From NCBI GenBank assembly GCA_947453885.1, contig CANGIF010000016.1, positions 1-63,660 of the forward strand: a stretch of DNA of 63,660 nucleotides, in the 5' to 3' direction. The position numbers and the translations under genes are program-made. Positions 28,146 to 37,695 of the stretch are shown here, piece by piece (position 1 is the stretch's first letter; each line of letters starts with the position of its first letter). The notes under the pieces were generated by a model that saw nothing but the letters and a program-made list of their open reading frames with translations, was not told the origin of the DNA and ran no database searches. This stretch comes from Flavobacteriaceae bacterium (GTDB lineage: Bacteria; Bacteroidota; Bacteroidia; Flavobacteriales; Flavobacteriaceae).

Positions 28146-28905
28146 TGTGTTTTAATGTTTTTTCAAATGCAAATTTTGCTTTTTCAAAAGTTGCTTCGTC
28201 CAAATCAAATTCACCATACCAGATGTAATTATACAAATAGGACAAATAACTAAAACTGTTTTTAAGCTCTTGGTTATTAATTTCGTATAAATAATCTGAA
28301 TTTGTTTTTTCAATATCCCATTCAATTATGTTTTTAGTAGCCATACTTTTTAACACCCAAAGGTAATAGTAGCGAATACAAAGTCGATTTTCTCCATTTT
28401 GAATTGTAGTTTGAACAAGTTTTTTAAAATCAACAATATGAATATTTTTTTCAATGTCCGAATAATCTATAATTTTTTTATCAGAATTTTTTCCGAAAAT
28501 CCATTGGCCTTCTTTATTTAGAATACTTTTAGTTATTAAATAAATAACAAAAATCACAATCAAAAATGCAATAATTTTAAGCATGACCTCAACAAAATGG
28601 ATGGAAGCTTTAGAATCTGTAAAATTAAAAATGTTATTAAATACTGAAGCTAACCATTCTTTAAAACGATCCCATGCATTTTTTTGTGCAGATTTAAATT
28701 CATATACAAATTCTTTGTCAGTGTATTTTTTCTTAAAATCAACGGGTAATTTATGTATAACAATAGTACTTGTGTCAATTTTAATATCTTTTTCTGAAAA
28801 ATGAATTTTAGTTTTTTCAGATGCAGCATAAAAAGGCATTGACACTAAAGCAAAGCTTAACCAAAACATTAAAATTAGGAATTTTTTATTCACTTTCTGT
28901 TCCAA
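28132..28905 (-). CDS. DUF4129-type membrane protein
   Basis: The 257-residue protein has a signal-like N-terminus, one membrane helix near 105-125 (MLKIIAFLIVIFVIYLI) and a C-terminal DUF4129-like region (RLCIRYYYLWVLKSM and YLYNYIWYGEFDLDEATF). The start is uncertain: TTG at 28905 or GTG at 28893, the latter giving MNKKFLILMFW. Both overlap the upstream gene's stop. The function is unknown, but the neighbourhood is typical for this family. Confidence 0.78.
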   Translation of the reverse strand: MEQKVNKKFLILMFWLSFALVSMPFYAASEKTKIHFSEKDIKIDTSTIVIHKLPVDFKKKYTDKEFVYEFKSAQKNAWDRFKEWLASVFNNIFNFTDSKASIHFVEVMLKIIAFLIVIFVIYLITKSILNKEGQWIFGKNSDKKIIDYSDIEKNIHIVDFKKLVQTTIQNGENRLCIRYYYLWVLKSMATKNIIEWDIEKTNSDYLYEINNQELKNSFSYLSYLYNYIWYGEFDLDEATFEKAKFAFEKTLKHIGNE

Positions 28906-29830
28906 TTAAATCTATTAAATTGTTTGATGAATTGTTTTCGTTTTCTTCACGCAAGCTATAAAAAATAAGCCCTTGATTAATTATAAAGAAATTATTTAAA
29001 AAATAACTAAGTAAAACTGAAACAATCATTAATCCAGAAACAACTATACCCAATGATTCAAATTTTTCTACTTGAGAGCTGTTTGATCCTGATGTAAATA
29101 CCATTGCAATTGAAAAAATATAGGGAATTAAAGTAATTATTCCTTGAATAGTTTGGATGATAAATAGCGAGACTAATGTTGTTCCTACAATTGACCAAAA
29201 TTGTTGTCGAAGCATACTAAACCCATTCCTTAGAGCTGTAAAAAAAGATACTTCTTTTATTATATATTGACAATAACTCAATGTTATCCATGAAATACTT
29301 GCAGGGATTACTATGAAAAGCAAAGGAATTCCTATTAATAAAAAACAGAGTAGAATAACTATTACAAAAGTAACTATAAGCAAGGGCATTATTATAAAAA
29401 GTAACCCAATCATAAAGCGTATCATTTTATAAATATTGTTTTTTAACGCTTCAATTATTGAGGGAATTGGAAAATGGGAAGCACCTGTTTTCTCGTAATT
29501 TTGTAAATACAAAACAGGAAATGTAACATTTAATAGGGATAAAAACATTCCTAAAATTACAAATAAAACAAAAAGGGGTAAGACCCAAAAAAAGTTGTTA
29601 CTAAAGTAGGTACTAATATAAGTTGGATCAGGATTTGGATTTCCAATTTGTGATACAATTACATCTCTATATATTTTAATAACAAAATAGAGTAGTACAA
29701 TCAAAATTAATATAAAACCACCGTTAATAGTAAGATAACTTTTAAAATAGTCTTTCCCAAATTTTTTAAAAAAACCAATAGTGTCTGAAAGATAGTCGCT
29801 AAAATTTCGTTTTCTGAAAAGAATAAACAT
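28886..29830 (-). CDS. Polytopic membrane protein of the SpoIIM/RDD cluster
   Basis: The 314-residue protein has about six membrane helices, with Gly- and Ile-rich segments (LLFIIMPLLIVTFVIVILLCFLL and neighbours). It is a membrane protein regularly found between the SpoIIM-like and DUF4129 genes in Flavobacteriaceae. No catalytic motif is visible. It lies 3 bp downstream of the SpoIIM gene. Confidence 0.72.
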   Translation of the reverse strand: MFILFRKRNFSDYLSDTIGFFKKFGKDYFKSYLTINGGFILILIVLLYFVIKIYRDVIVSQIGNPNPDPTYISTYFSNNFFWVLPLFVLFVILGMFLSLLNVTFPVLYLQNYEKTGASHFPIPSIIEALKNNIYKMIRFMIGLLFIIMPLLIVTFVIVILLCFLLIGIPLLFIVIPASISWITLSYCQYIIKEVSFFTALRNGFSMLRQQFWSIVGTTLVSLFIIQTIQGIITLIPYIFSIAMVFTSGSNSSQVEKFESLGIVVSGLMIVSVLLSYFLNNFFIINQGLIFYSLREENENNSSNNLIDLIGTESE

Positions 29831-29833
29831 AAA

Positions 29834-30799
29834 TTAATGATTTGAATTTTTATTAAAAACTAATTTAGGATAGAATAAATAATAATATGAGATGCTAATT
29901 AAGGTTCCTAGAATTATAAAACTACTTAACCAAATTGGCATATCAATGGAATATCTGGTAATGAAACCTTCTAAAAATCCCGCAGCAATTGTAAATGGAA
30001 AAGTACTTAAAAAAATTTTAAAACTATTTTTGAAACCAATTTTAAAAGAATTTAAACGAGAATAGGTTTGTGGAAACAAAATAGATGCTCCTAAAATAAA
30101 ACCAGCTGCAGTTTCTATTATAATTCCAAAAATTTCCATTGAGCCATGAATCCAAATGCCTCTAACGCTTTTCCAAAAAACACCTTGTTCAAAAAAGAAA
30201 TATTGAAAAGCACCTAACATAATTGCATTTTGAAGCGAAAAATAAAATGTTCCGATACCACCAAAAATACCCATAATATAACACGTCATTCCAACATATA
30301 AATTGTTAACCGTAATACCAATAAAACTACCCCAATTGCTTCCAGACTTATAAATAGCAACGGGATTTCCTTCTTTAATGTTTTGCAAGGTTTGGTTAAC
30401 GTAGCCGTCACTTAAAATTAAACGAACAAAATTTTTATCATATTTTGCAGAAATTACACCAATAATAACAGTTATAAAAAACGAAATAAAAGCATAATAC
30501 AAATACCTTTTATATTGATATAGTAGTAGGGGAACTTCTGTTTTAAAAAAATATACTAATCGATTGCTCTCTGTTCGTTTTGTTTTATAAATTCTTTGAT
30601 AAATATTTGATGCTAAATAATTTAGGTAAACTACAGTCTTGCTTTTAGGATAATAAGTTTGTGCATAAGATAAATCATTCACTAATTGAATGTATAAATT
30701 AGCCAAATCATCAGGATTTTTTTTAGTTTTACCAAAAATAGCTTGTTCAAATTCAAGCCATTTTTCTTTATTTTGTTTTATGAATGCAATTTCTCTCAT
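29834..30799 (-). CDS. Stage II sporulation protein M-like membrane protein
   Basis: The 321-residue protein has an N-terminal helical region (about 90 residues, MREIAFIKQNKEKWLEFEQAI) and five or so membrane helices. The pattern GNPVAIYKSGSNWGSFIGITVNNL and HGSMEIFGIIIETAAGFILG is that of the SpoIIM family. These non-sporulating bacteria use it in an unknown envelope process. It is divergent from the RDD gene with only 20 bp between the starts. Confidence 0.85.
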   Translation of the reverse strand: MREIAFIKQNKEKWLEFEQAIFGKTKKNPDDLANLYIQLVNDLSYAQTYYPKSKTVVYLNYLASNIYQRIYKTKRTESNRLVYFFKTEVPLLLYQYKRYLYYAFISFFITVIIGVISAKYDKNFVRLILSDGYVNQTLQNIKEGNPVAIYKSGSNWGSFIGITVNNLYVGMTCYIMGIFGGIGTFYFSLQNAIMLGAFQYFFFEQGVFWKSVRGIWIHGSMEIFGIIIETAAGFILGASILFPQTYSRLNSFKIGFKNSFKIFLSTFPFTIAAGFLEGFITRYSIDMPIWLSSFIILGTLISISYYYLFYPKLVFNKNSNH

Positions 30800-30819
30800 T
30801 GAACGCTAAAATATAAAAT

Positions 30820-31563
30820 ATGTCAGAATTAACAATCAATACTACTCAAAATGTTTCTATAAATTTTAAATCGGCTGCTGTTGGAGAACGAATACTAGCT
30901 AGTTTTCTGGATATTTTAATTAAACTAGCCTACGTAATTGTAATATTTTATATTTTTTTTTATTGGTTAGGTATTTCAAAAATTTTAAGTTCAATGGATA
31001 ATTGGTCAGCAATGGCCATTTGTTTGGTTTTTTTTATGCCAGCTTTGATTTATTCTTTAGTTTTAGAAAGTATTTTTGAAGGACAAACTATTGGAAAAAA
31101 AATAACAAAAATAAAAGTTGTAAAGCTAGACGGTTACCAAGCTAGTTTTGGAGATTATTTAATCCGTTGGTTGTTTAGAATTGTAGAAAATAATTTAATG
31201 GGAGGTGCTATAGGCTTAATTTTTATAATTCTAAATTCCAAAAACCAAAGATTAGGAGATATGGCGGCCGGAACAGCCATTATTACTTTAAAAAACAACA
31301 TAACTATAAACAGTACCATTTTAGAAGAAATCGACGGTTCTTATGTTCCAAACTATCCAATGGTAATAAAGCTTTCAGATAATGATATACGCATAATAAA
31401 AGAAACTTTTCTTTTAGCTCAAACAAATGGTGATTATGAAACTATTAAAAAACTTCGAATTAAAATAGAAAATGTTACAGGAATTAAAAACCAGTCTGGA
31501 AACGAAGCTGATTTTTTAAGAACAATATTGAAAGATTATAGTTATTATACTCAAGAAATGTAA
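30820..31563 (+). CDS. RDD family membrane protein
   Basis: The 247-residue protein has an RDD domain at the N-terminus. It shows conserved Arg and Asp residues in GERILASFLDILIKLAYVIV, the later IGKKITKIKVVKLDG and the end segment KNQRLGDMAAGT. Three to four helices cross the membrane. The C-terminal about 70 residues are cytoplasmic. RDD proteins are thought to be transporters or accessory membrane factors. Its divergent partner is the SpoIIM-like gene. Confidence 0.84.
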   Translation: MSELTINTTQNVSINFKSAAVGERILASFLDILIKLAYVIVIFYIFFYWLGISKILSSMDNWSAMAICLVFFMPALIYSLVLESIFEGQTIGKKITKIKVVKLDGYQASFGDYLIRWLFRIVENNLMGGAIGLIFIILNSKNQRLGDMAAGTAIITLKNNITINSTILEEIDGSYVPNYPMVIKLSDNDIRIIKETFLLAQTNGDYETIKKLRIKIENVTGIKNQSGNEADFLRTILKDYSYYTQEM

Positions 31564-31585
31564 AAAATTGAAATTAAAGTAAAAA

Positions 31586-32167
31586 ATGGAACAACAAAAT
31601 AAGCTCTTTATGGTACTATTAGGAAGTAGACCAAAAGGAAGATTAACCGAACAGCATGATATTTTTTTTGGTATTGGTAGTACTTTAGCAGCTTTAATTC
31701 CTCAAATGAAACTTTTTTGGCCCGAGGCAAAAGGAAAATTCCACATTGATGTTTGGCGAGAAGTTACTTCAGTTGAACAATATAAAATTGAAGTTATACC
31801 CAGAAACAAAGTAACAAAAAGAAATTCTCAACTTTTTTTCATCAATTTGGGGGGCTATAAACAAAATGAATTTGATGAATTACATCATAAAATACTTACA
31901 GTAGCAAATTCAAAAGCAGAGGCAATACAAAATGCTAAAAAAACACCCTTTTATAAAGAAGCTACTTTTAAAGGGGCAAGCTCTCATATTGACGATAAAT
32001 TTGGAGTTGATATAGATGATTGCTATGCTATTTCAGATATTTTAGATTTAAATTATAGAACCGAATTTGCACTCAAAATATCGCATGCTGAAACCAAAAC
32101 CAACGATGACGAGTTACATATTGGCTATTTAAAACTTGAAAAACTAATACAAAATGGGAAGGAATAA
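31586..32167 (+). CDS. DUF1543 domain protein
   Basis: The 193-residue protein matches DUF1543: KLFMVLLGSRPKGRLTEQHD and FFGIGSTLAALIPQMKLFWPEA, followed by a related second half (LFFINLGGYKQNEFDELH). The function is unknown. It follows the RDD gene by 22 bp and overlaps the small gene that follows by 14 bp. Confidence 0.85.
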   Translation: MEQQNKLFMVLLGSRPKGRLTEQHDIFFGIGSTLAALIPQMKLFWPEAKGKFHIDVWREVTSVEQYKIEVIPRNKVTKRNSQLFFINLGGYKQNEFDELHHKILTVANSKAEAIQNAKKTPFYKEATFKGASSHIDDKFGVDIDDCYAISDILDLNYRTEFALKISHAETKTNDDELHIGYLKLEKLIQNGKE

Positions 32168-32306
32168 CGAAAGAAATATTAAGACACACAATGATAAATT
32201 ACATAAGGCCCAAGCAAAAGCAAAAGATGCTGTTATAGCTCGAAAGGCAAAACTAACTGCAATTTTAAAAAAAAGCAATGAACTAAAAAATAACGAATTG
32301 AAGTAG
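32154..32306 (+). CDS. Small basic helical protein (50 residues)
   Basis: An ATG at 32154 opens a 50-codon frame that overlaps the end of the DUF1543 gene by 14 bp. The product begins MGRNNERNIKTHNDKLHK and is rich in Lys, Ala and Asn, probably one long helix. No family is recognised. The tight overlap and good reading support translation, but it is short. Confidence 0.5.
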   Translation: MGRNNERNIKTHNDKLHKAQAKAKDAVIARKAKLTAILKKSNELKNNELK

Positions 32307-32424
32307 AAATTCTATATAGAAAGTTTTTGAATATTCTATTAATTATATATTTACTACAATTTATAGACTAAAACATTTTGTAATTATTCATAATTCATTA
32401 ATTTTCCATCAAATTTAATAGCTA

Positions 32425-33960
32425 ATGTTAGTCAAAGTATTTGGAAGTGCAGTTTTTGGTGTTGAAGCAACTACTATTACTGTTGAAGTAAATATGGACA
32501 AAGGAATTGGATATCATTTAGTTGGTCTTCCTGATAATGCAATAAAAGAAAGTAGTTACCGAATTGCTGCAGCCCTAAAGAACAATGGATTTGCAATGCC
32601 TGGAAAGAAAATTACAATCAATATGGCACCTGCTGATTTACGAAAAGAAGGTTCAGCTTATGATTTGACTTTAGCAATGGGTATTTTGGTTGCTTCCGCT
32701 CAAATAAATACAAATGAAATTGGTAACTATGTCATAATGGGCGAATTGTCTTTAGATGGAACAATTCAACCTATTAAAGGGGCATTGTCAATAGCAATAA
32801 AAGCAAAAGAAGAAGGGTTTAAAGGTTTCTTTTTACCCAAACAAAATGTAAAGGAAGCTGCTATTGTAAGTGAATTAGATGTTTATGGTGTTGAAAATCT
32901 ACAAGAAGTAATTGCCTTTTTTGAAGGAAAAGGAACATTAGAGCCAACTATAATTGATACTCGAAATGAATTCTACAAAACGCTCGATTTTCCTGAATTT
33001 GATTTTAGTGATGTCAAAGGACAAGAAAGTATAAAAAGGTGTATGGAAATAGCAGCTGCTGGTGGCCACAACATTATTTTAATAGGTCCTCCAGGAGCTG
33101 GAAAAACCATGTTAGCTAAACGATTACCCAGTATTTTACCTCCAATGACATTACGTGAAGCATTAGAAACCACAAAAATTCACAGTGTTGCAGGTAAAGT
33201 AAAGGACAGTGGTTTAATGAATCAAAGACCTTTTAGAAGTCCACACCACACAGCTTCAAGTGTTTCATTAGTAGGAGGTGGAAGTTATCCTCAACCTGGA
33301 GAAATTTCTTTAGCACATAATGGTGTTTTATTTTTAGATGAACTACCTGAATTTAAACGGGAAGTTTTAGAAGTTATGCGTCAACCTTTAGAAGATAGAG
33401 AAGTTACAATTTCGAGAGCAAAATTTACCATTACCTACCCGTCTTCATTTATGTTAGTTGCAAGTATGAATCCTAGTCCGAGTGGTTATTTTAATGATCC
33501 TAATGCACCAATAAGTTCTTCTCCAAACGAAATGAACAGGTATATGAGTAAAATTTCAGGACCATTATTAGATAGAATTGATATTCACATTGAAGTTACA
33601 CCTGTTCCTTTTGAAAAATTGACAGAAACTAAAAATGCTGAAAGCAGTTCTGAAATTAGAGCTCGAGTTACTAAAGCAAGAGAAATTCAATCTGATCGTT
33701 TTAAAACGATTGAAACTGTAAATTATAACGCTCAGATGTCATCAAAACAAATTCGAACGTATTGCGAACTTGATGATATGTCTTTACAATTACTAAAAAC
33801 AGCTATGGAGCGATTGAATTTATCAGCGAGAGCATATGATAGAATATTAAAAGTTTCGAGAACTATTGCTGATTTAGAACATTCAAAAAGTATAACTGCA
33901 CAGCATATTGCTGAAGCTATTCAATATAGAAGTTTAGATAGAGAAGGTTGGTTAGGTTAA
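32425..33960 (+). CDS. comM: YifB/ComM family Mg chelatase-like AAA+ ATPase
   Basis: The 511-residue protein has an N-terminal ChlI-type domain, a central AAA+ domain with Walker A GPPGAGKT and Walker [11 protein letters not shown], and a C-terminal Mg-chelatase-related domain ([18 protein letters not shown]). ComM is a branch-migration helicase in natural transformation. Whether this strain is transformable is unknown. nadC follows after 14 bp. Confidence 0.9.
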   Translation: MLVKVFGSAVFGVEATTITVEVNMDKGIGYHLVGLPDNAIKESSYRIAAALKNNGFAMPGKKITINMAPADLRKEGSAYDLTLAMGILVASAQINTNEIGNYVIMGELSLDGTIQPIKGALSIAIKAKEEGFKGFFLPKQNVKEAAIVSELDVYGVENLQEVIAFFEGKGTLEPTIIDTRNEFYKTLDFPEFDFSDVKGQESIKRCMEIAAAGGHNIILIGPPGAGKTMLAKRLPSILPPMTLREALETTKIHSVAGKVKDSGLMNQRPFRSPHHTASSVSLVGGGSYPQPGEISLAHNGVLFLDELPEFKREVLEVMRQPLEDREVTISRAKFTITYPSSFMLVASMNPSPSGYFNDPNAPISSSPNEMNRYMSKISGPLLDRIDIHIEVTPVPFEKLTETKNAESSSEIRARVTKAREIQSDRFKTIETVNYNAQMSSKQIRTYCELDDMSLQLLKTAMERLNLSARAYDRILKVSRTIADLEHSKSITAQHIAEAIQYRSLDREGWLG

Positions 33961-33974
33961 AAAATAAATAGATT

Positions 33975-34832
33975 ATGATATCAGAATTACAATTTAAGCA
34001 TGAAATTCAACTTTTAATTGAAAATGCAATTAGAGAAGATGTTGGTGATGGAGATCACAGCTCATTAGCTTGTGTTCCACAAGATGCAAAAGGGAATGCC
34101 AAACTTTTGGTAAAAGATGAAGGAATTATTGCTGGAGTCGTTTTAGCTAAAATGATTTTCAATTATGTTGACAAGGATTTGATTGTAAAAACATTTATAG
34201 AAGATGGATCAAAAGTAGTTTTTGGAGACATTGTTTTTCATGTTTCAGGAAGTTCTCAATCGATTTTAAAAGCTGAACGTCTTGTGTTGAATACCATGCA
34301 ACGAATGTCAGCTATTGCAACAAAGACAAATAAATTTGCGAAATTATTGGAAGGAACTCAAACAAAAATTTTAGATACTCGAAAAACTACTCCAGGTTTT
34401 AGAGTAGCTGAAAAATGGGCTGTTAAAATTGGTGGAGGTGAAAATCACCGATTTGCATTGTATGATATGATTATGCTCAAAGACAATCATATAGATTTTT
34501 CTGGTGGTATTACAAAAGCTATAAATACAACTAAAGAATATTTATCAAATAAAAATTTGGATTTAAAAATTATTGTTGAAGCACGTAATATTCAAGAGGT
34601 AGAAGAGATTTTGGCCAACGATGGAATTTATCGAATTTTGATTGATAATTTCAATTATGAAGACACTCGAAAAGCGGTTCAAATTATTGGTTCAAAATGT
34701 CTAACGGAATCCTCTGGAAATATAAATGAAACAACTATCAGACAATATGCAGAATGTGGCGTAAATTACATTTCGTCAGGTGCTTTAACCCATTCTGTTT
34801 ATAATATGGATTTAAGTTTAAAAGCTTTTTAG
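33975..34832 (+). CDS. nadC: Nicotinate-nucleotide pyrophosphorylase (carboxylating)
   Basis: The 285-residue protein converts quinolinate and PRPP to nicotinate mononucleotide in NAD synthesis. Recognisable segments are EDVGDGDHSS at the N-terminus, LNTMQRMSAIAT, ILDTRKTTPGFR with the substrate-binding Arg and Lys, KDNHIDFSGG and YISSGALTHS. The length is usual. It lies just after comM, with which it may be co-transcribed. Confidence 0.93.
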   Translation: MISELQFKHEIQLLIENAIREDVGDGDHSSLACVPQDAKGNAKLLVKDEGIIAGVVLAKMIFNYVDKDLIVKTFIEDGSKVVFGDIVFHVSGSSQSILKAERLVLNTMQRMSAIATKTNKFAKLLEGTQTKILDTRKTTPGFRVAEKWAVKIGGGENHRFALYDMIMLKDNHIDFSGGITKAINTTKEYLSNKNLDLKIIVEARNIQEVEEILANDGIYRILIDNFNYEDTRKAVQIIGSKCLTESSGNINETTIRQYAECGVNYISSGALTHSVYNMDLSLKAF

Positions 34833-34833
34833 A

Positions 34834-36240
34834 TTAGTTTAAATTACTATCAAAATCTATATTGAATAAATTTGTAAACGCATTTTTAATTACACCTTGT
34901 TTATTTAGCACTATTGTTCTATGAACTTTAGTAATTGCCCATTTTGTTTTTAAATCATCGAAATTTTCACAACGATATTCGAATTTTTTATCTAAATTAT
35001 TAACAGTTAAACATTCATACCATTTACTTTGATTGTCAATAATATTTATTCCAATAAATGTATAATCAGGATATTTAATTCTTTGTTCGTCAATTTTTTT
35101 ATGTACCGCAATCAAATGAGAATTTGCTTTTGAGGTCCAAAAATATACCACAGTTTTATTTTGAAATAAATCGGAAGAAGTGATTTTTTTTCCATTTGAA
35201 TCAATCAAATTTAAAGTTGGAATTGTATTCCCCGGCTTTAAAAGTTGAATTGCATTTCCAATTATATTAATTTCATTTTTTTTGCTTTTATCGGTAGAAT
35301 ATTTATGATATGTATCTAAAAATTTTTGATTGTTAAGCATATTTTGATCTTCCATTAAATATGCAAATGCTATATTATTTAAAATTAAATTTTTTATTTT
35401 TCCATTTTTAATTAATGTATCGGCAATTTTTAGTTTATTAATATTGGTTCTCAATGCTAAATCAACATCTGTAAAATGATTATGGTAATTAATAGTTCCT
35501 ACATTATTTAACATATAAGAAAGATAATTTACATAGGGAGCAAAGTCGGATAAATGATCATTGTTAAAATTGATTTCTCTTCTGTAGTCGTAAAAATGTT
35601 GAGGTAAAACTTTCCAAATATCAACTCCAGTTCGCATTTTGTGTATAAAAGGATACAATTCTTTTTTAGAATAGTGATGAAAATTTACTGCTGCCTGAGC
35701 TACTTCATCAAACTCTGGACTCCATTTTATTTGATTTCGTTTTAATTGATAAAACTTTTTATTTGAATTAAATGATGAATCTATATTAGGAATGAATTTA
35801 GGTATTGGTAAATCGAAAACATCAAACATTTTGCTTTTATCTCTTTCATTTCTAAGAAATAATTCCATTAAAAAATTATTTTTCTCATCGCCACGTCCAC
35901 AAAAAACTATCGATTCATCAAACTCTTTATCGTTGATTCGAACCATGATACTGTCGTTTTTATCAAAATAAACTGATTGGTATTCTGGTTCACTTTTAAA
36001 AGTATATAAACCTGGAGCTAAAGAGTCGAATTTAATAAAAAAAGTATTGTCTTTTTTAATTTTGATAGAATCAATTACTTCATTGTTTCTGCAAAATAAA
36101 ATATATGGACTAGTTGGATTTGTCACCTCACCTCCAAAGTAAGCTATATACTCTTGACTTTTGGATTTTTTATTGCATGATATTAAACATACAATAAATG
36201 ATAAAATTGAAAGGATGTGAAATGGTTTTAAAAGTCTCAT
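34834..36240 (-). CDS. TlpA-like thioredoxin-fold lipoprotein lacking the CxxC pair
   Basis: The 468-residue protein has a lipobox (LISC, Cys22), a DUF4369-like beta domain and a long helical middle. A C-terminal thioredoxin/AhpC-like domain starts near LKPGNTIPTLNLIDSNGKKIT. Where redox-active members have WCxxC, this one reads YFWTSKANSH, so it has no active-site cysteines and cannot be a normal disulfide reductase. It could be a binding or structural protein. It is convergent with nadC, whose stop is 1 bp away. Confidence 0.75.
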   Translation of the reverse strand: MRLLKPFHILSILSFIVCLISCNKKSKSQEYIAYFGGEVTNPTSPYILFCRNNEVIDSIKIKKDNTFFIKFDSLAPGLYTFKSEPEYQSVYFDKNDSIMVRINDKEFDESIVFCGRGDEKNNFLMELFLRNERDKSKMFDVFDLPIPKFIPNIDSSFNSNKKFYQLKRNQIKWSPEFDEVAQAAVNFHHYSKKELYPFIHKMRTGVDIWKVLPQHFYDYRREINFNNDHLSDFAPYVNYLSYMLNNVGTINYHNHFTDVDLALRTNINKLKIADTLIKNGKIKNLILNNIAFAYLMEDQNMLNNQKFLDTYHKYSTDKSKKNEINIIGNAIQLLKPGNTIPTLNLIDSNGKKITSSDLFQNKTVVYFWTSKANSHLIAVHKKIDEQRIKYPDYTFIGINIIDNQSKWYECLTVNNLDKKFEYRCENFDDLKTKWAITKVHRTIVLNKQGVIKNAFTNLFNIDFDSNLN

Positions 36241-36324
36241 TCATTAATTATAAGGTCAACAAAAATATTTAGATAGAATTAAATATACTGTTAACCAATA
36301 GTTAAAGTTAAAATTCAAATTAAA

Positions 36325-36738
36325 TCACTTCATTAATTTAATGTGATAATTAATAATTTTTTCATCATAAGCAATATACATTTCTTTTCTATTTCCTTGA
36401 TCTTTAAGAGTAATAATTGATATTTGACAATCCTCTCCATCATTATTTTTGCAAATAAAAATAGATTTATCTTCTGTTTTTGAAGATTTTTCTGGAATGT
36501 ATTCAATAATTTCAAACAATTGAACAATTTCTGAATATACAATTATTCTGTTTTTATTACCATCAAAAGTAACTATTATCGAAGCATCTTTTGGTTTAGA
36601 CCAACTGTCCCAAATTCCTTTATTGTTTTTAAATGTAAGTGAAACAGAAGTAGTTTGGAATTTATAAACCTGCGAAAAACAATTTGAACTAAAAAAACAG
36701 AATAGTATTAAAACTAAGTATTTATAGATATTTGGCAT
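36325..36738 (-). CDS. Small secreted protein of unknown role
   Basis: The 137-residue protein has a signal peptide (MPNIYKYLVLILFCFFSSNCFSQ) followed by a beta-rich region with two nearby cysteines in CKNNDGEDCQ. No family is recognised. It lies between the thioredoxin-like lipoprotein and the nitronate monooxygenase genes, on the same strand, 11 bp after the latter. Confidence 0.65.
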   Translation of the reverse strand: MPNIYKYLVLILFCFFSSNCFSQVYKFQTTSVSLTFKNNKGIWDSWSKPKDASIIVTFDGNKNRIIVYSEIVQLFEIIEYIPEKSSKTEDKSIFICKNNDGEDCQISIITLKDQGNRKEMYIAYDEKIINYHIKLMK

Positions 36739-36749
36739 ACGATTAATGA

Positions 36750-37694
36750 TTAGAAATTTAGTGATTGAACTTGTATTTTAGCCTCGTTAAATTCAGTAAT
36801 TATATTTTTAAAGATAGTTTCAACAGGGAGTATTTCATGTATTAACCCTGAAATCTGACCTATCTCTAATTCGCCTTCAATTAAATCGCCTTCAAACATC
36901 CCTCTTTTAGCTCTTCTTCTACCTAAAAGTTCCGTTAAAGCTTCTACACTTGGATTGAGCTTGTAGAGATTTTGCAAATCGTCAAAAAACTTATTTTTAA
37001 TCAACCGAACAGGAGCTAACTCTTTTAAAGTCAATTGAGTTTCACCTTCTTTAGCAGCAATTACTGTTTCTTTAAAATTGATATGTGCAGATGATTCAAA
37101 AGATGCAACGAATCGACTTCCCATTTGAACACCGTCAGCACCTAAAGTCATAGCAGCTAACATACCTTTGCCAGTTGCAATTCCTCCAGCTGCAATAAGT
37201 GGAATAGAAATTTGTTCTTTTACCATAGGTATAAGAGTTAGTGTTGTAGTTTCTTCTCTTCCATTATGACCTCCAGCTTCAAATCCTTCAGCTACAACAG
37301 CGTCAACGCCAGAATCTTGTGCTTTTAAAGCAAATTTGCTACTACTTACTACATGAACAACTTTTATTTTATGCTTTTTTAAAAAGCTTGTCCAAGTTTT
37401 AGGATTTCCAGCTGAAGTAAATACAATTTTTACATTTTCTTCTACTAAAATGTTCATTATTTCTTCAATGTTAGGATAAAGCATAGGCACATTTACTCCA
37501 AAAGGTCGTTCAGTTGCTTTTTGACATTTTTTAATATGTTCTCTCAAAACATCTGGATACATGGAACCAGCACCAATTAAACCAAGACCTCCAGCATTAC
37601 TTACTGCACTTGCAAGTTTATAACCGCTATTCCATATCATACCTCCTTGTATAATCGGATATTTTATTTGAAATAAATTGGTGATTTTATTCAT
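36750..37694 (-). CDS. Nitronate monooxygenase (NPD) family flavoprotein
   Basis: The 314-residue TIM-barrel protein has the family signatures: KYPIIQGGMIW, GGLGLIGAGS, the catalytic-His region EGFEAGGHNG, and the FMN phosphate-binding segments IAAGGIATGKGM and LGADGVQMGSRFV. Nitronate monooxygenases oxidise alkyl nitronates; some relatives are enoyl-ACP reductases (FabK), which is the main alternative. It follows the subtilase gene after 1 bp, so the two are probably co-transcribed. Confidence 0.85.
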   Translation of the reverse strand: MNKITNLFQIKYPIIQGGMIWNSGYKLASAVSNAGGLGLIGAGSMYPDVLREHIKKCQKATERPFGVNVPMLYPNIEEIMNILVEENVKIVFTSAGNPKTWTSFLKKHKIKVVHVVSSSKFALKAQDSGVDAVVAEGFEAGGHNGREETTTLTLIPMVKEQISIPLIAAGGIATGKGMLAAMTLGADGVQMGSRFVASFESSAHINFKETVIAAKEGETQLTLKELAPVRLIKNKFFDDLQNLYKLNPSVEALTELLGRRRAKRGMFEGDLIEGELEIGQISGLIHEILPVETIFKNIITEFNEAKIQVQSLNF

Positions 37695-37695
37695 G

